From Tolypothrix sp. PCC 7910 (GTDB lineage: Bacteria > Cyanobacteriota > Cyanobacteriia > Cyanobacteriales > Nostocaceae), in contig NZ_CP050440.1 of NCBI RefSeq assembly GCF_011769525.1, positions 4,961,501-5,025,500 of the forward strand: a DNA stretch of 64,000 nucleotides, given 5' to 3'. Under the pieces are notes generated by a model. The model saw only the letters and a program-made list of their open reading frames with translations. It did no database searches and was not told where the DNA came from. How positions within the stretch are numbered: the stretch's first letter is position 1; every line of letters starts with the position of its first letter. This document shows positions 18,507 to 28,206 of this stretch, piece after piece. The position numbers were made by a program, and so were the translations under genes.

Positions 18507-19047
18507 AGGTTATTCCAAAGTGGCTGCAAATATCTATGCTTTAGCCTAAAAATTATAAAATTATTTTTCCTCCTGCTGGCGACTGAATTTACAAAAAATC
18601 TTCATGCTTAATAGATGAAAAATCAGAAGTCTCAACTAATTAAATTGCCAATTGGCATATGACTTAAGATATAGTAATCCGGTGTGATTGCTGAAATCAG
18701 TTGCGGAGTAAGGGAACAGAAAGGAATCAAGGTATACTGAATTTTTACAAAAATCAAATAAGAGCCATATATAAAGCAAGATTATTAGGTGAAGGATGTA
18801 TTTGTAATCTAGGACACAAATTTTCCTAAGGTGAATTGTTAAGGTTTCTGTGGATTTTGACCCATGAGGTCAAGTGCGATCGCAGTATTAAATTATTACT
18901 ACCTACTTTCAAGCCAATGCCACTTTCTTTAGGTTTAGTTGACAGAACTACAGCAAACTTGTGTTGATTTATTTCTACTGAGTGATTTAATTGGCAGTTG
19001 GTTTAGAGTGAAGTTAAAACCTCCCTCTTCAACATGGAAAAAGTGTT
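18507..19047. other. Divergent upstream region
   Basis: About 540 bases with no gene seen. It contains one HIP1-type site near 18876 and upstream sequences of the divergent genes on each side. No repeat or strong hairpin was noticed. Confidence 0.45.
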
Positions 19048-19263
19048 ATGTGGAAAACTGTGTTTTTAACACTGATATTATTGATTGCCTCAGTTTTATT
19101 AATTGCTGAAACTACCTTTGCTACTCCTTGGATTGAAGGAAATACATGGCCTGCTGAGACGACTATCAAGGCTACTCAACCTGAGGTACCACCATCCCAA
19201 GAATTACCAAAGGCTAATGATGAAGCGACAAGCAATCAACAACCCCACGCTAGCGAAACATAG
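19048..19263 (+). CDS. Small exported protein, unknown
   Basis: 71 residues. An N-terminal hydrophobic segment (VFLTLILLIASVLLIAETTFA) ends at a plausible signal-peptidase site after TFA (about residue 26). The mature part is 45 residues, rich in Pro, Glu, Thr and Gln (PWIEGNTWPAETT, QPEVPPSQELPKAN) and probably unstructured. No cysteine or lipobox. Function unknown. It could be a short-lived exported peptide or a membrane-anchored protein if the segment is not cleaved. Confidence 0.6.
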   Translation: MWKTVFLTLILLIASVLLIAETTFATPWIEGNTWPAETTIKATQPEVPPSQELPKANDEATSNQQPHASET

Positions 19264-19537
19264 AATTAGAACAAACCTGTAGAAAAACAATCAGTTATCA
19301 ACGCTGTCTATCTACGAGCTGCTAATCCTGCTGTATGTAGATCAGCAGAAATAGAAATATATTAAGAAGTATATATTAAGAATTATAAAAAGTAAGAGTC
19401 ACAAAAGGCTGTACCCTGCAGGGAAGCAAGCTAGGCTTAGCATCTGTGAGCAGAGGAGTCTCAAAGTTGAAGTATGAACTAAATCAGCTTGTATAGTCAG
19501 CCTTATGTCGCTATGGGATGGGTAATTTATTTACGGC

Positions 19538-19567
19538 GTATTGTACGGTATTGTACGGTATTGTACG
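19538..19567. promoter_or_regulatory. Threefold GTATTGTACG repeat forming two NtcA-type sites
   Basis: Three perfect copies of GTATTGTACG. The overlap creates two perfect GTA-N8-TAC matches, at 19543-19556 and 19553-19566, the consensus of the nitrogen regulator NtcA. The location between two convergent gene ends is odd for a promoter, and no good -10 element stands at the right distance. It may be coincidence created by the repeat. Confidence 0.4.
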
Positions 19568-19603
19568 AGTTACAAAAGCGATCGCTTTTTTCTTAGTCCA
19601 TAA

Positions 19604-19641
19604 AATTATCGTTCCTCAGCTAGAGCTTAGGAACGATAATT
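19604..19641. terminator. Long hairpin between convergent genes
   Basis: A perfect 13-bp stem, AATTATCGTTCCT (19604-19616) and its complement (19629-19641), with a 12-base loop. It lies between convergent genes and probably ends transcription from either side. Confidence 0.65.
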
Positions 19642-19731
19642 AAAACTTAAGGAAACACTAATATATTGGAACTCTAGGACTTTAACTAATCCCTGCCTGC
19701 GATCGCAATTTTGCCTTCAAGACAACTTGAG

Positions 19732-19956
19732 CTATAGCTTCGCTAAAGAAGCCTCAACTAATTTTTTAAATTTCAAGTATGCTTCTGGTGCGGTCAGACC
19801 TATTGAAGTGTCTTCATCAGGGATATAGAATACTGGGCTATCGGCGTAGTGACGAACAACAAAAGAAGGAATCAGCTTCAAATTAACTGCTTTTCTTCCC
19901 CATGATTCTGCTTGTTCTGCTAAGGTAGCTTCATCGTGAAATGTGTGGTGGTTCAT
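19732..19956 (-). CDS. Small conserved hypothetical protein
   Basis: 74 residues, unrecognised. ATG start. The composition is that of a folded soluble protein: an N-terminal helix (EATLAEQAESWGRKAVNL), a strand-like SFVVRHYADSPVFYIPD, and a C-terminal helix (APEAYLKFKKLVEASLAKL). There is no cysteine, signal peptide or known motif. The regular residue pattern and good codon use support a real gene, not a chance frame. It stands alone between long gene-free regions. Confidence 0.65.
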   Translation of the reverse strand: MNHHTFHDEATLAEQAESWGRKAVNLKLIPSFVVRHYADSPVFYIPDEDTSIGLTAPEAYLKFKKLVEASLAKL

Positions 19957-20563
19957 AACAATAATAGAGGCTTGAGTTTCTTTATTAGAAATTACGTAGC
20001 ACTTTGCGCTTACTGTACGCCATTAGGCTTTCTTGTAAGGCAGAGTATTATGAATTAAGATTGATTCAATTCGCAGCAGTTAGATAGATAACACTTCAGC
20101 AGTGTTATATTCCCAATTGTCTAAGACCATTACCATTGTCTGATTTTCAAGAGAGTGAGAAATGTTGCATCAGACTTGGGTATTGGTTTGATGACAAGTT
20201 AGCATTATCTGGAATGATGAATATCAGTAGTTACCAGAGTTTTTAACTTCTGATTCTCATCTTATTGACTTGTTATAAACATAAAATTTGAGGAACTTGT
20301 GAGGATTACTTATAAGGTCAGCAGATTTCAGATATCCAATTAATTACCATAAAAAACTCTATGGGTTTCACCTATTAAGCTCAAGTTTATCTATCACTTA
20401 AAGTCACTTCACGAAGATTGGCAACAGATACAAACTTAGAGTAATAATTCACTATTTCGTAAATTTTAGTAAAGCGCCAGATAAAACACATCTAATTTAC
20501 ATATCTATGGTGTGGGTATCTGGGTATCTTGTAAGCTACGGCTGTAATTTATATGTTTTATTG
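19957..20563. other. Gene-free region
   Basis: About 600 bases in which I see no gene, repeat or strong hairpin. Most of it is AT-rich. Confidence 0.5.
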
Positions 20564-20602
20564 ATAAAAAAATCCCGTTGTCAACTTAGCAACAACGGGA
20601 TT
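20564..20602 (-). terminator. Rho-independent terminator
   Basis: An 11-bp perfect stem (20571-20581 and 20592-20602) with a 10-base loop. Read on the minus strand it is followed by seven T. It lies 25 bases past the stop codon of the 438-residue gene. Confidence 0.92.
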
Positions 20603-20626
20603 CTAGGGAATTTTATATAAATTAGA

Positions 20627-21943
20627 CTATCGATAAGCAACCTGTGGGCCTGCCCAAACTTCTGTTAGCTTTTGACCAAAAGTAATAGGCTCATCTGTAT
20701 CTGTATTTGTAGTTACAGTTTTACCATCACTTGCCACTTTTACTAAAGGCCAGTCTTCTTCACCTAGTTCACCAGCTCTAAATAGCACGTGATCGGGTTG
20801 ACTCTTACTCCAACCTAATAACACTGCAATCTTTTCATGTTCATCTTCTGCTTGTGCAGGAGAAACAGTGTTAGCAAGATTATTTTGCCGATCCCAAATC
20901 ACTGCACGATCTGTAGAGTCTGCTGTATTGAATATACCTTCAAACCGACGAGCTAAGAAGCGATCGCCTTTTTCTGACCAACTCACAGGAACTAATACAC
21001 CAATTGTTCCGTTTGGCTGGGTTGCTTCTCCTGAGCGCGCTTTTGTTTGTAACAGTGGATCACTAAGTACAGAAGTTGAAGCAATTACCCGTAACTTTTT
21101 AGTTTGGACATCTTCAACAAACAAAACGCTAGTAACACGACTATTGTACATTTGGGGTTGTACTTCTAGGCGCACTCTACTATAAACCACATACTTACCA
21201 TCAGGAGAAACTACAGGCATACTGCGGTAGTAACGGACTCCCGAACGGCCTTGAGAACCAAGAGCTTCTTGAGTCGCTGTGATCCATTTCCAAGGAATGG
21301 GATGAGGACTACCTATAGGATCTGCTTGTGCTGCTTGCTCTGGCCCTGGTTGTTCAGAAACAGGAACTTCCGTTGCGAAGTTTGGTTGTGAGTCTCTGGG
21401 AATTGGTTGAGTTGCTGTCAATGATTGAGCAATATTTAACTCTTTTACCTGAGAATTACCTGCTGCCAAAGATTTGATTTTCGAGTCTTTTAATTTTTTT
21501 AATAAATTTAATTGACTAGAAGTCAGCTTTGTCGAAGGTGCAAGTTCCACTACTGATAATGGATCGCTTACAGGTACATTGCTGCTAGGTAGAGATTGCG
21601 AATTTGCTGCTACTGCCGAAGGATCAATTGCTTCTGGTGGTAATAATTGCGGTTCTCCAACAGTAGCCATTGCTTGTGGCTGAGAGTCAGATTCTCCTGC
21701 CAAGGAGTCAATTGTAGCTGCTTTTAATAATTCAGTTACATTAGGTTCATTACCAGTAGCCATTTCTACTGGTGCTGAATTTGATTTTTCTAAATCAGGA
21801 GTGCTATTTGCTACTTCTGATTGCTTAGCTGAGGTAGAGTGACCTGATGCTGCCACGAGAGGTGCGATCAGTATCGCAACGACAGCATATTTAACAAATG
21901 GTTGCACGCGGAACCATCCTGACAGCAAAAGAGGTTTAAGCAT
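20627..21943 (-). CDS. Exported protein with TolB-like beta-propeller segment, unknown
   Basis: 438 residues. The N-terminus has a hydrophobic segment (FVKYAVVAILIAPLVAASG, about 16 to 34), a signal peptide or anchor. Residues about 40 to 215 are low-complexity Ser/Pro/Glu/Gln-rich and likely unstructured. The C-terminal half holds beta-propeller-like strands such as MPVVSPDGKYVVYSRVRLE, VPVSWSEKGDRFLARRFEG and LVKVASDGKTVT, which recall TolB/WD40-like blades. No enzyme motif is visible. Probably periplasmic or envelope-associated. The gene is monocistronic, with its own strong terminator. Confidence 0.75.
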   Translation of the reverse strand: MLKPLLLSGWFRVQPFVKYAVVAILIAPLVAASGHSTSAKQSEVANSTPDLEKSNSAPVEMATGNEPNVTELLKAATIDSLAGESDSQPQAMATVGEPQLLPPEAIDPSAVAANSQSLPSSNVPVSDPLSVVELAPSTKLTSSQLNLLKKLKDSKIKSLAAGNSQVKELNIAQSLTATQPIPRDSQPNFATEVPVSEQPGPEQAAQADPIGSPHPIPWKWITATQEALGSQGRSGVRYYRSMPVVSPDGKYVVYSRVRLEVQPQMYNSRVTSVLFVEDVQTKKLRVIASTSVLSDPLLQTKARSGEATQPNGTIGVLVPVSWSEKGDRFLARRFEGIFNTADSTDRAVIWDRQNNLANTVSPAQAEDEHEKIAVLLGWSKSQPDHVLFRAGELGEEDWPLVKVASDGKTVTTNTDTDEPITFGQKLTEVWAGPQVAYR

Positions 21944-22910
21944 GGGTTGACTCTCTAGGGGGTGGCAGTTGCTGTGTGGGGAGCAAGCCTCTGCAGCAAT
22001 GAAGTAGGCTATGAATATAGGTATAACAAGAAACTAAATACTTTAACGAGATAATTTGTTCAAATTTATGACTGCTTTACAAAAATTAAGTATCATATTT
22101 AACTCCTTGCTTTCCTAGTATAGTGTTATCTGCGATCACAGCAATAATGCAGATTAACCAAGCAATATAAGACACACAATAAACTATTCAGTATTCAGCC
22201 TTTAAAACCATACTGTACCTAGGGGTATCAGCATACAGGTAATAAACGCGAATTCAGGCAGATAACAAATACAGCCAAGATTCAAATAACTGGGCTGTGA
22301 GGACTTTTTTGGAGGATAACTAACCTATAGGCTGCTTCCTTATATAACCTGCGACAACAGCGCAGAAGCCGAATCTGAGGGAATTTGAGGCGTTAGTTGA
22401 AAAGCTAGCAAAGCTGACGCGCAACATATTGACTACTCAAAAACCACTACTAGTATCTACTCAAGATCATAGTTTTGTCATCTGCTCTACATTAATTGTG
22501 AGAAGACAGTGACATTTTAGCGATGTAAATACACCTACAGCTAACTTAAAGGAAACACAAAGAAACGAAACTGATCTTGTAGATGCACAGTGGTGTGGCA
22601 GACCTGCAGCGAATCAACCTCCGTGATTTAGCATCCGAAGGCATTGTCGTCAGACATCGCCAAAGAATTAGGCTCGCTCCAGCAAAAGCTGTTACTACTA
22701 GCTTACTTGCTGTCTAACATAAACTTAATTATAAGTTTATCAAGGAACCTTGAATTTCACCAATACCAAAACACTTTAGCACCAAAAAACTTAATTTGTT
22801 AAAAGATTATGGTGTAAAAAACAAATATTAAAAGTCAAGTATCTAAAGTCTAAATTTCATCAGCCTTTGACACTTGACTATTCACCCTTGACACTTAACT
22901 ATTAACTCAG
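21944..22910. other. Long divergent intergenic region
   Basis: About 970 bases with no convincing gene on either strand. Near 22620-22670 there is a fragment similar to the GACATCGCC repeat, and 22860-22908 holds TTGACA/CTTAACTATT-type units ending at the fmt start codon. The rest is unremarkable. Confidence 0.5.
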
Positions 22911-23912
22911 ATGAAAATCGTATTTTTTGGTACTCCCCAATTTGCTGTTCCTACTTTAGAAAAATTGCTGCATCACCCAGAATTTGAGGTTTTAGGAGTA
23001 GTTACCCAACCAGACAAACGCCGAGAAAGAGGGAATAAATTAACACCTTCACCAGTCAAAACTATTGCTACTTCTTTTAATATTCCAGTATGGCAACCAC
23101 AGCGGCTGAAAAAGCACACTGCAACCTTAACTAAACTTAAAGAATCAGATGCAGATGCGTTTGTGGTTGTGGCTTATGGGCAAATATTGTCTCAAGCAAT
23201 CTTAGATATACCTAAGTTGGGTTGTATTAATGTACATGGCTCTATTTTGCCACAGTATCGGGGTGCAGCTCCCATTCAGTGGTGCTTGTACAATGGCGAG
23301 CTAGAAACAGGGATCACAACCATGTTAATGGATGCAGGCATGGATACAGGGGCTATGCTGCTTACAGCCACTACACCTATTGAATTACTAGATAATACCT
23401 ATAATTTAGCCGAGCGATTGGCGACAATTGGTGCTGATCTACTAGTGGAAACCTTATTCAAACTCCAACAGCAGGAACTTGTTCCTATTCCTCAAGATAA
23501 TGTCGCAGCGACTTATGCACCTTTAATTCAAAAGCAAGATTATGGATTGGATTGGTCTAAAAGCGCTATGCAATTACATAACCAAATCAGAGGCTTTTAT
23601 CCCAACTGCACAGCCAGCTTTCGCAACCAAGTTGTGAAAATTACGGCTACCGTTCCCCTTGGTTGTGCCTACAGCTATCAGCTACCACCAGAATTAGCAA
23701 AAATACTTGATAAATTGCCTGATTTGTCAACTTTATCCGGTAGTCCGGGAGAAGTGGTAAGCATTACCAAGGGAATTGGAGCTATTGTCCAAACTGGCGA
23801 AGGTATGTTGTTGTTACGAGAGGTTCAGTTAGCTGGTAAACGTCCTCAGTCGGGATGGGATTTTGTTAATGGTACCCGCTTAACTGTAGGAGAAGTGTTT
23901 GAAAAAGGCTGA
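22911..23912 (+). CDS. fmt: Methionyl-tRNA formyltransferase
   Basis: Adds a formyl group from 10-formyl-tetrahydrofolate to Met-tRNA(fMet) for translation initiation. 333 residues, the normal length. The N-terminal Rossmann domain begins [20 protein letters not shown]. The catalytic segment is [19 protein letters not shown] (Asn and His), followed by [18 protein letters not shown] with the catalytic Asp. The C-terminal OB-like domain begins near 205 and ends with [16 protein letters not shown]. No Shine-Dalgarno site is visible; the start codon directly follows repeat DNA. The stop codon lies inside the edge of a dispersed repeat. Confidence 0.96.
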   Translation: MKIVFFGTPQFAVPTLEKLLHHPEFEVLGVVTQPDKRRERGNKLTPSPVKTIATSFNIPVWQPQRLKKHTATLTKLKESDADAFVVVAYGQILSQAILDIPKLGCINVHGSILPQYRGAAPIQWCLYNGELETGITTMLMDAGMDTGAMLLTATTPIELLDNTYNLAERLATIGADLLVETLFKLQQQELVPIPQDNVAATYAPLIQKQDYGLDWSKSAMQLHNQIRGFYPNCTASFRNQVVKITATVPLGCAYSYQLPPELAKILDKLPDLSTLSGSPGEVVSITKGIGAIVQTGEGMLLLREVQLAGKRPQSGWDFVNGTRLTVGEVFEKG

Positions 23913-23970
23913 AGGATGTACCCCTACGGGTAAGCAAGCTACGAGCAGCGTCCCCTAGAGAAGGATGAAG
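23908..23970 (+). repeat. Dispersed ~60-bp repeat, copy 1
   Basis: Contains TGTACCCCTACGGGTAAGCA then AGCTAC and GCGTC blocks. The same order of blocks is found inverted at 56641-56700 and partly at 19407-19442. It begins at the fmt stop codon. Confidence 0.75.
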
Positions 23971-23978
23971 TGTGAATT

Positions 23979-24344
23979 TCAGCTTTCATCCTTGCTCTTT
24001 TCATAAAAACGGCAAGAATTACAAGGGCCACTGGGATTGACTGCACAACGTACAATTTCTGAATGGGCATTGAAGCTACAGGTAGCATCACCGATGACCC
24101 ATCGTCCCCCTACCAAACTTTTCTCCGCTGGTCTTTGAGCAGATTGTACGTAAAGGGCTATATTATGCAAGCGATAGCGCCCTGCTTTTAATTGATATTT
24201 GTGGCGGCGCTCTAAAACTGCGTAGGTTTTACCGTCAAAATCGAGATAGTTTCCTGGTTGCGGTGTCCAATCAAGTTGCGTTCTACCGAGGTACTGACGC
24301 GGATGCGTCAATATTACCTCGGTTGGTAAAGAGTCTGGCTCCAT
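23979..24344 (-). CDS. Cyanobacterial conserved protein with Cys motif (possibly DUF6464)
   Basis: 121 residues, cytosolic. The N-terminal part (LTHPRQYLGRTQLDWTPQPG then YAVLERRHKYQLKAGRY) looks like a small beta-barrel. The C-terminus has four cysteines in a C-x11-C-x7-C-x2-C pattern ending GPCNSCRFY, which could bind a metal or a cluster. I associate this pattern with DUF6464, a cyanobacterial family of unknown function, but without a search that is only moderately sure. ATG start, no strong ribosome site, convergent with fmt. Confidence 0.75.
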   Translation of the reverse strand: MEPDSLPTEVILTHPRQYLGRTQLDWTPQPGNYLDFDGKTYAVLERRHKYQLKAGRYRLHNIALYVQSAQRPAEKSLVGGRWVIGDATCSFNAHSEIVRCAVNPSGPCNSCRFYEKSKDES

Positions 24345-25221
<877 letters not shown>

Positions 25222-25295
25222 GTTTTTGAGGAATTCATTTTAATTTCTCATTTTGCTCGCAATCAGTTTCTTCATTAGCAAGCACCTTTAGCAAC

Positions 25296-25320
25296 GTAGG
25301 GTGGGAACTTGCCACCCTAC
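25296..25320. terminator. Hairpin between psaC and glmS
   Basis: Perfect 9-bp stem GTAGGGTGG (25296-25304) and CCACCCTAC (25312-25320), 7-base loop. No T run follows, and the GTAGGGTGGG...CCACCCTAC form also occurs as a dispersed repeat in cyanobacteria, so it could be either. Confidence 0.6.
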
Positions 25321-25449
25321 AGTATCGTTCTTTAAAAATAGTGACTATTAAAAGGAGTAATATGCTCCTTTTTTCTTTGCTAAAATGTCACTTCTATGAT
25401 ACCAACTTAAACAGGTTGGAGTCATCCTCAACAGGGAATGGTGAACTAA

Positions 25450-27327
25450 ATGTGCGGAATTGTTGGCTATATCGGCACTCAAGCAGCAACAGAAATCCTA
25501 CTAGCTGGACTAGAAAAACTAGAGTATCGTGGGTATGATTCCGCTGGAATCGCTACCATCTGGGAAGGTGATGTTCAATGTGTGCGGGCTAAGGGTAAAC
25601 TGCATAACTTACGTTCTAAACTAGAACTAATGGAAACCCCCGCCCAAATTGGTATCGGTCACACTCGTTGGGCAACACATGGTAAGCCAGAAGAATATAA
25701 TGCTCATCCTCACTTAGACACAGCAATGCGAGTAGCGGTAGTGCAAAATGGCATTATCGAAAACTACCGCGAATTACGGGAAGAATTGAAATCGAAAGGT
25801 CATCAGTTTCGTTCGGAAACAGATACCGAAGTCATTCCCCATCTCATTGCAGAAATTATCAAAAAATCTCCCTCTTCTTTATTAGAAGCAGTGCGCCAAG
25901 CCGTAACCCGCCTAGAAGGCGCATTTGCACTGGCTGTGATTTCTGCTGACTACCCAGATGAATTGATTGTAGTTCGGCAACAAGCACCCTTGGTAATTGG
26001 CTTTGGGCAAGGTGAGTTTTTTTGTGCTTCCGATACACCAGCGATCGTTGCATATACCCGGGCTGTACTACCATTAGACAATGGCGAAATTGCCCGGTTA
26101 ACACCTCTAGGTGTGGAAGTTTATAACTTTGCTGGAGATAGACTGAAAAAACAACCCCGACTGCTGAATTTGAATCCCACGATGGTAGAAAAGCAGGGAT
26201 TCAAACACTTTATGCTCAAAGAAATTTATGAGCAACCAGGAGTAGTACGCGCTAGTTTAGAAGCTTATTTTAATAATGATGCTAATGCGGCTGGAGCTAG
26301 CCAGTCACCGATTAATTTAGGTTTACCTGAATCATTCTATGCAGATATAGAACAAATTCAAATCGTTGCTTGTGGTACTAGCTGGCACGCAGCTTTAGTA
26401 GGAAAATATTTACTAGAACAATTAGCTGGTATTTCTACACAAGTACATTATGCCTCGGAATATCGCTATGCACCATCACCTTTGATAGCTAATACATTAA
26501 TTATTGGTGTTACGCAATCAGGAGAAACAGCTGATACTTTGGCAGCTTTAGCAATGGAAAAAGAACGCCGCCAAGGTAAAGAAGCTAAATATCAAGCGCG
26601 ATTGTTGGGTATTACCAATCGTCCAGAAAGCAGCTTGGGTCATCTAGTTCCCCATATTATTAATACATTAGCCGGAATTGAAATAGGGGTTGCAGCCACA
26701 AAAACCTTTGTTGCCCAATTAATGGCATTTTATGCTTTAGCTTTAGATTTAGCTGCTCATCGTCAATCAATTTCCCCCGATAAAATTGCCGAGATTATTG
26801 AAGGGTTGCGACAAATTCCTAAAGAAATTGAAGCCACTTTAGAAACGCAAGAAAGTTTAACAGAACAACTCGCCCATCAATTTGCTGAAACCCAAGATTT
26901 CATCTTTTTAGGTAGAGGAATTAACTTCCCCATCGCTTTAGAAGGTGCTTTGAAATTAAAAGAAATTAGCTATATTCACGCTGAAGGTTATCCCGCCGGC
27001 GAAATGAAACACGGCCCCATCGCCCTTTTGGATGCGAAAGTCCCAGTAGTTGCGATCGCAGTTCCTGGTAGTGTTTACGAAAAAGTAATTTCTAACGCCC
27101 AAGAAGCAAAAGCCCGAGATTCTCGTTTAATTGGTGTAACTCCCGTCAAAGACGGCGAAGCAGCCGAAATCTTTAACGATTTATTGCCAGTACCAACTGT
27201 AGATGAATTGCTTTCCCCAATTGTATCGGTTATACCTCTGCAATTATTGGCTTATCACATTGCTGCCCGTCGCGGCTTAGATGTCGATCAGCCCAGGAAC
27301 CTAGCAAAATCAGTAACTGTTGAGTAG
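25450..27327 (+). CDS. glmS: Glutamine-fructose-6-phosphate aminotransferase
   Basis: Makes glucosamine-6-phosphate from fructose-6-phosphate and glutamine, the first step toward UDP-GlcNAc for the cell wall. 625 residues, full length. The N-terminal class II glutaminase begins MCGIVGYIG with the nucleophile Cys2, with GHTRWATHG near 75. Two SIS sugar-isomerase domains follow, with VACGTSWHAALVGKYLLEQ and TQSGETADTLAAL in the first and FLGRGINFPIALEGALKLKE in the second. The C-terminus DQPRNLAKSVTVE is the family end. ATG start. A structured terminator lies 70 bases downstream. No glmS-ribozyme-like sequence is evident upstream. Confidence 0.97.
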   Translation: MCGIVGYIGTQAATEILLAGLEKLEYRGYDSAGIATIWEGDVQCVRAKGKLHNLRSKLELMETPAQIGIGHTRWATHGKPEEYNAHPHLDTAMRVAVVQNGIIENYRELREELKSKGHQFRSETDTEVIPHLIAEIIKKSPSSLLEAVRQAVTRLEGAFALAVISADYPDELIVVRQQAPLVIGFGQGEFFCASDTPAIVAYTRAVLPLDNGEIARLTPLGVEVYNFAGDRLKKQPRLLNLNPTMVEKQGFKHFMLKEIYEQPGVVRASLEAYFNNDANAAGASQSPINLGLPESFYADIEQIQIVACGTSWHAALVGKYLLEQLAGISTQVHYASEYRYAPSPLIANTLIIGVTQSGETADTLAALAMEKERRQGKEAKYQARLLGITNRPESSLGHLVPHIINTLAGIEIGVAATKTFVAQLMAFYALALDLAAHRQSISPDKIAEIIEGLRQIPKEIEATLETQESLTEQLAHQFAETQDFIFLGRGINFPIALEGALKLKEISYIHAEGYPAGEMKHGPIALLDAKVPVVAIAVPGSVYEKVISNAQEAKARDSRLIGVTPVKDGEAAEIFNDLLPVPTVDELLSPIVSVIPLQLLAYHIAARRGLDVDQPRNLAKSVTVE

Positions 27328-27396
27328 CATTTTATGCCATCAATCTCAGTGTTGTAGAGGGATAATTCGGTTGAACAATTAATAAAACGATTCAAC

Positions 27397-27460
27397 AATA
27401 ACCTCTGAGGGAGTACTATTGTACCAAGTAAAGGTGCGATCGCTTCCCGAGGTTATTTTT
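27397..27460 (+). terminator. glmS terminator
   Basis: Outer stem AATAACCTC (27397-27405) and GAGGTTATT (27449-27457), inner GGGA/TCCC pairing, then a run of T. Long loop that contains a HIP1 site. Confidence 0.75.
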
Positions 27461-28073
27461 ATAGTGAGGGGCAGAAGAGAATAGACTCAAGCTAAATATG
27501 AGCGATATATAAAATAAGGTCGTGGTCGAGGAATAGGTAATTACTATAAACCTTGGCTTACAATCCAAGATGAATTTAATTCTATAACAATTTTGAGTAA
27601 ATCCTCTAAGCGGTCAACATATTCAAACTCGGAAATTTTTGCAATTTGCATGACTTGTAGTACATTAATACCAACTCATTAGAGTATAGTGCCAAACTAG
27701 TCTTTTGAATTTTTCTGTACTGTGTGCCACAACTTACTGAAATACCAGCATAAATAGCAGCTTTTTTAGAGCCTATTACCATATCCAGCAGAGAAGGTAT
27801 TTAAATTCACAGGAATTACTAGCAATTGTTTATCTTCTTAGGGGTTGTTAATCAAAGCCTATTATATTTAAGCTTACCTTTAATTTAAAGGTAAGCTTAT
27901 GTGTTTTCTTAGTTGATCAACTTTAAGTATCAATAAACGCAAAAATCTAACTTTTTGAGCTAGATATAGTATTTTTGTATTTCTTATAGCTACTAAATTT
28001 ATAGCTTAAGCCTTCTTGTTGGTTTAGATATATATTACTTAGATTGAGAGAAAACTTAAAAATTTATCAGAGG
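27461..28073. other. Gene-free region with a 31-bp palindrome
   Basis: About 610 bases without a gene. At 27869-27899 there is an almost perfect palindrome, with 15-bp arms beginning TAAGCTTACCTTTAA around one central base. It is far from any gene end (540 bases after glmS), so it is not an obvious terminator. Confidence 0.6.
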
Positions 28074-28145
28074 TGGGTGACCTGAGATTCGAACTCAGAA
28101 CCAGCGGATTAAGAGTCCGATGCTCTACCGTTGAGCTAGTCACCC
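28074..28145 (-). tRNA. tRNA-Lys (anticodon CTT)
   Basis: On the minus strand all arms fold: 7-bp acceptor stem GGGTGAC/GTCACCC, D arm GCTC...GAGC, anticodon loop CTCTTAA with anticodon CTT reading AAG, T arm CTGAG-TTCGAAT-CTCAG, discriminator A. CCA is not encoded. The first anticodon-stem pair is mismatched. 72 bases. Confidence 0.95.
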
Positions 28146-28206
28146 ACACGAATAATGATTATAGCAAATTGCTGGCGGCTTTACTAGTGCAGTCTGAGAG
28201 CAGGTT

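Larger units (their letters stand above)
19264..19731. other. Intergenic region with several repeat signals
   Basis: No gene seen. It holds a partial copy of a 55-bp dispersed repeat (about 19407-19442), a threefold 10-bp tandem repeat (19538-19567), a HIP1 site near 19579 and a long hairpin (19604-19641). The flanking genes converge here. Confidence 0.6.

Noticed and set aside
25222-25449. glmS ribozyme or riboswitch upstream of glmS
   Set aside because: Only a simple 9-bp hairpin is present, with none of the glmS ribozyme's conserved core that I could recognise.
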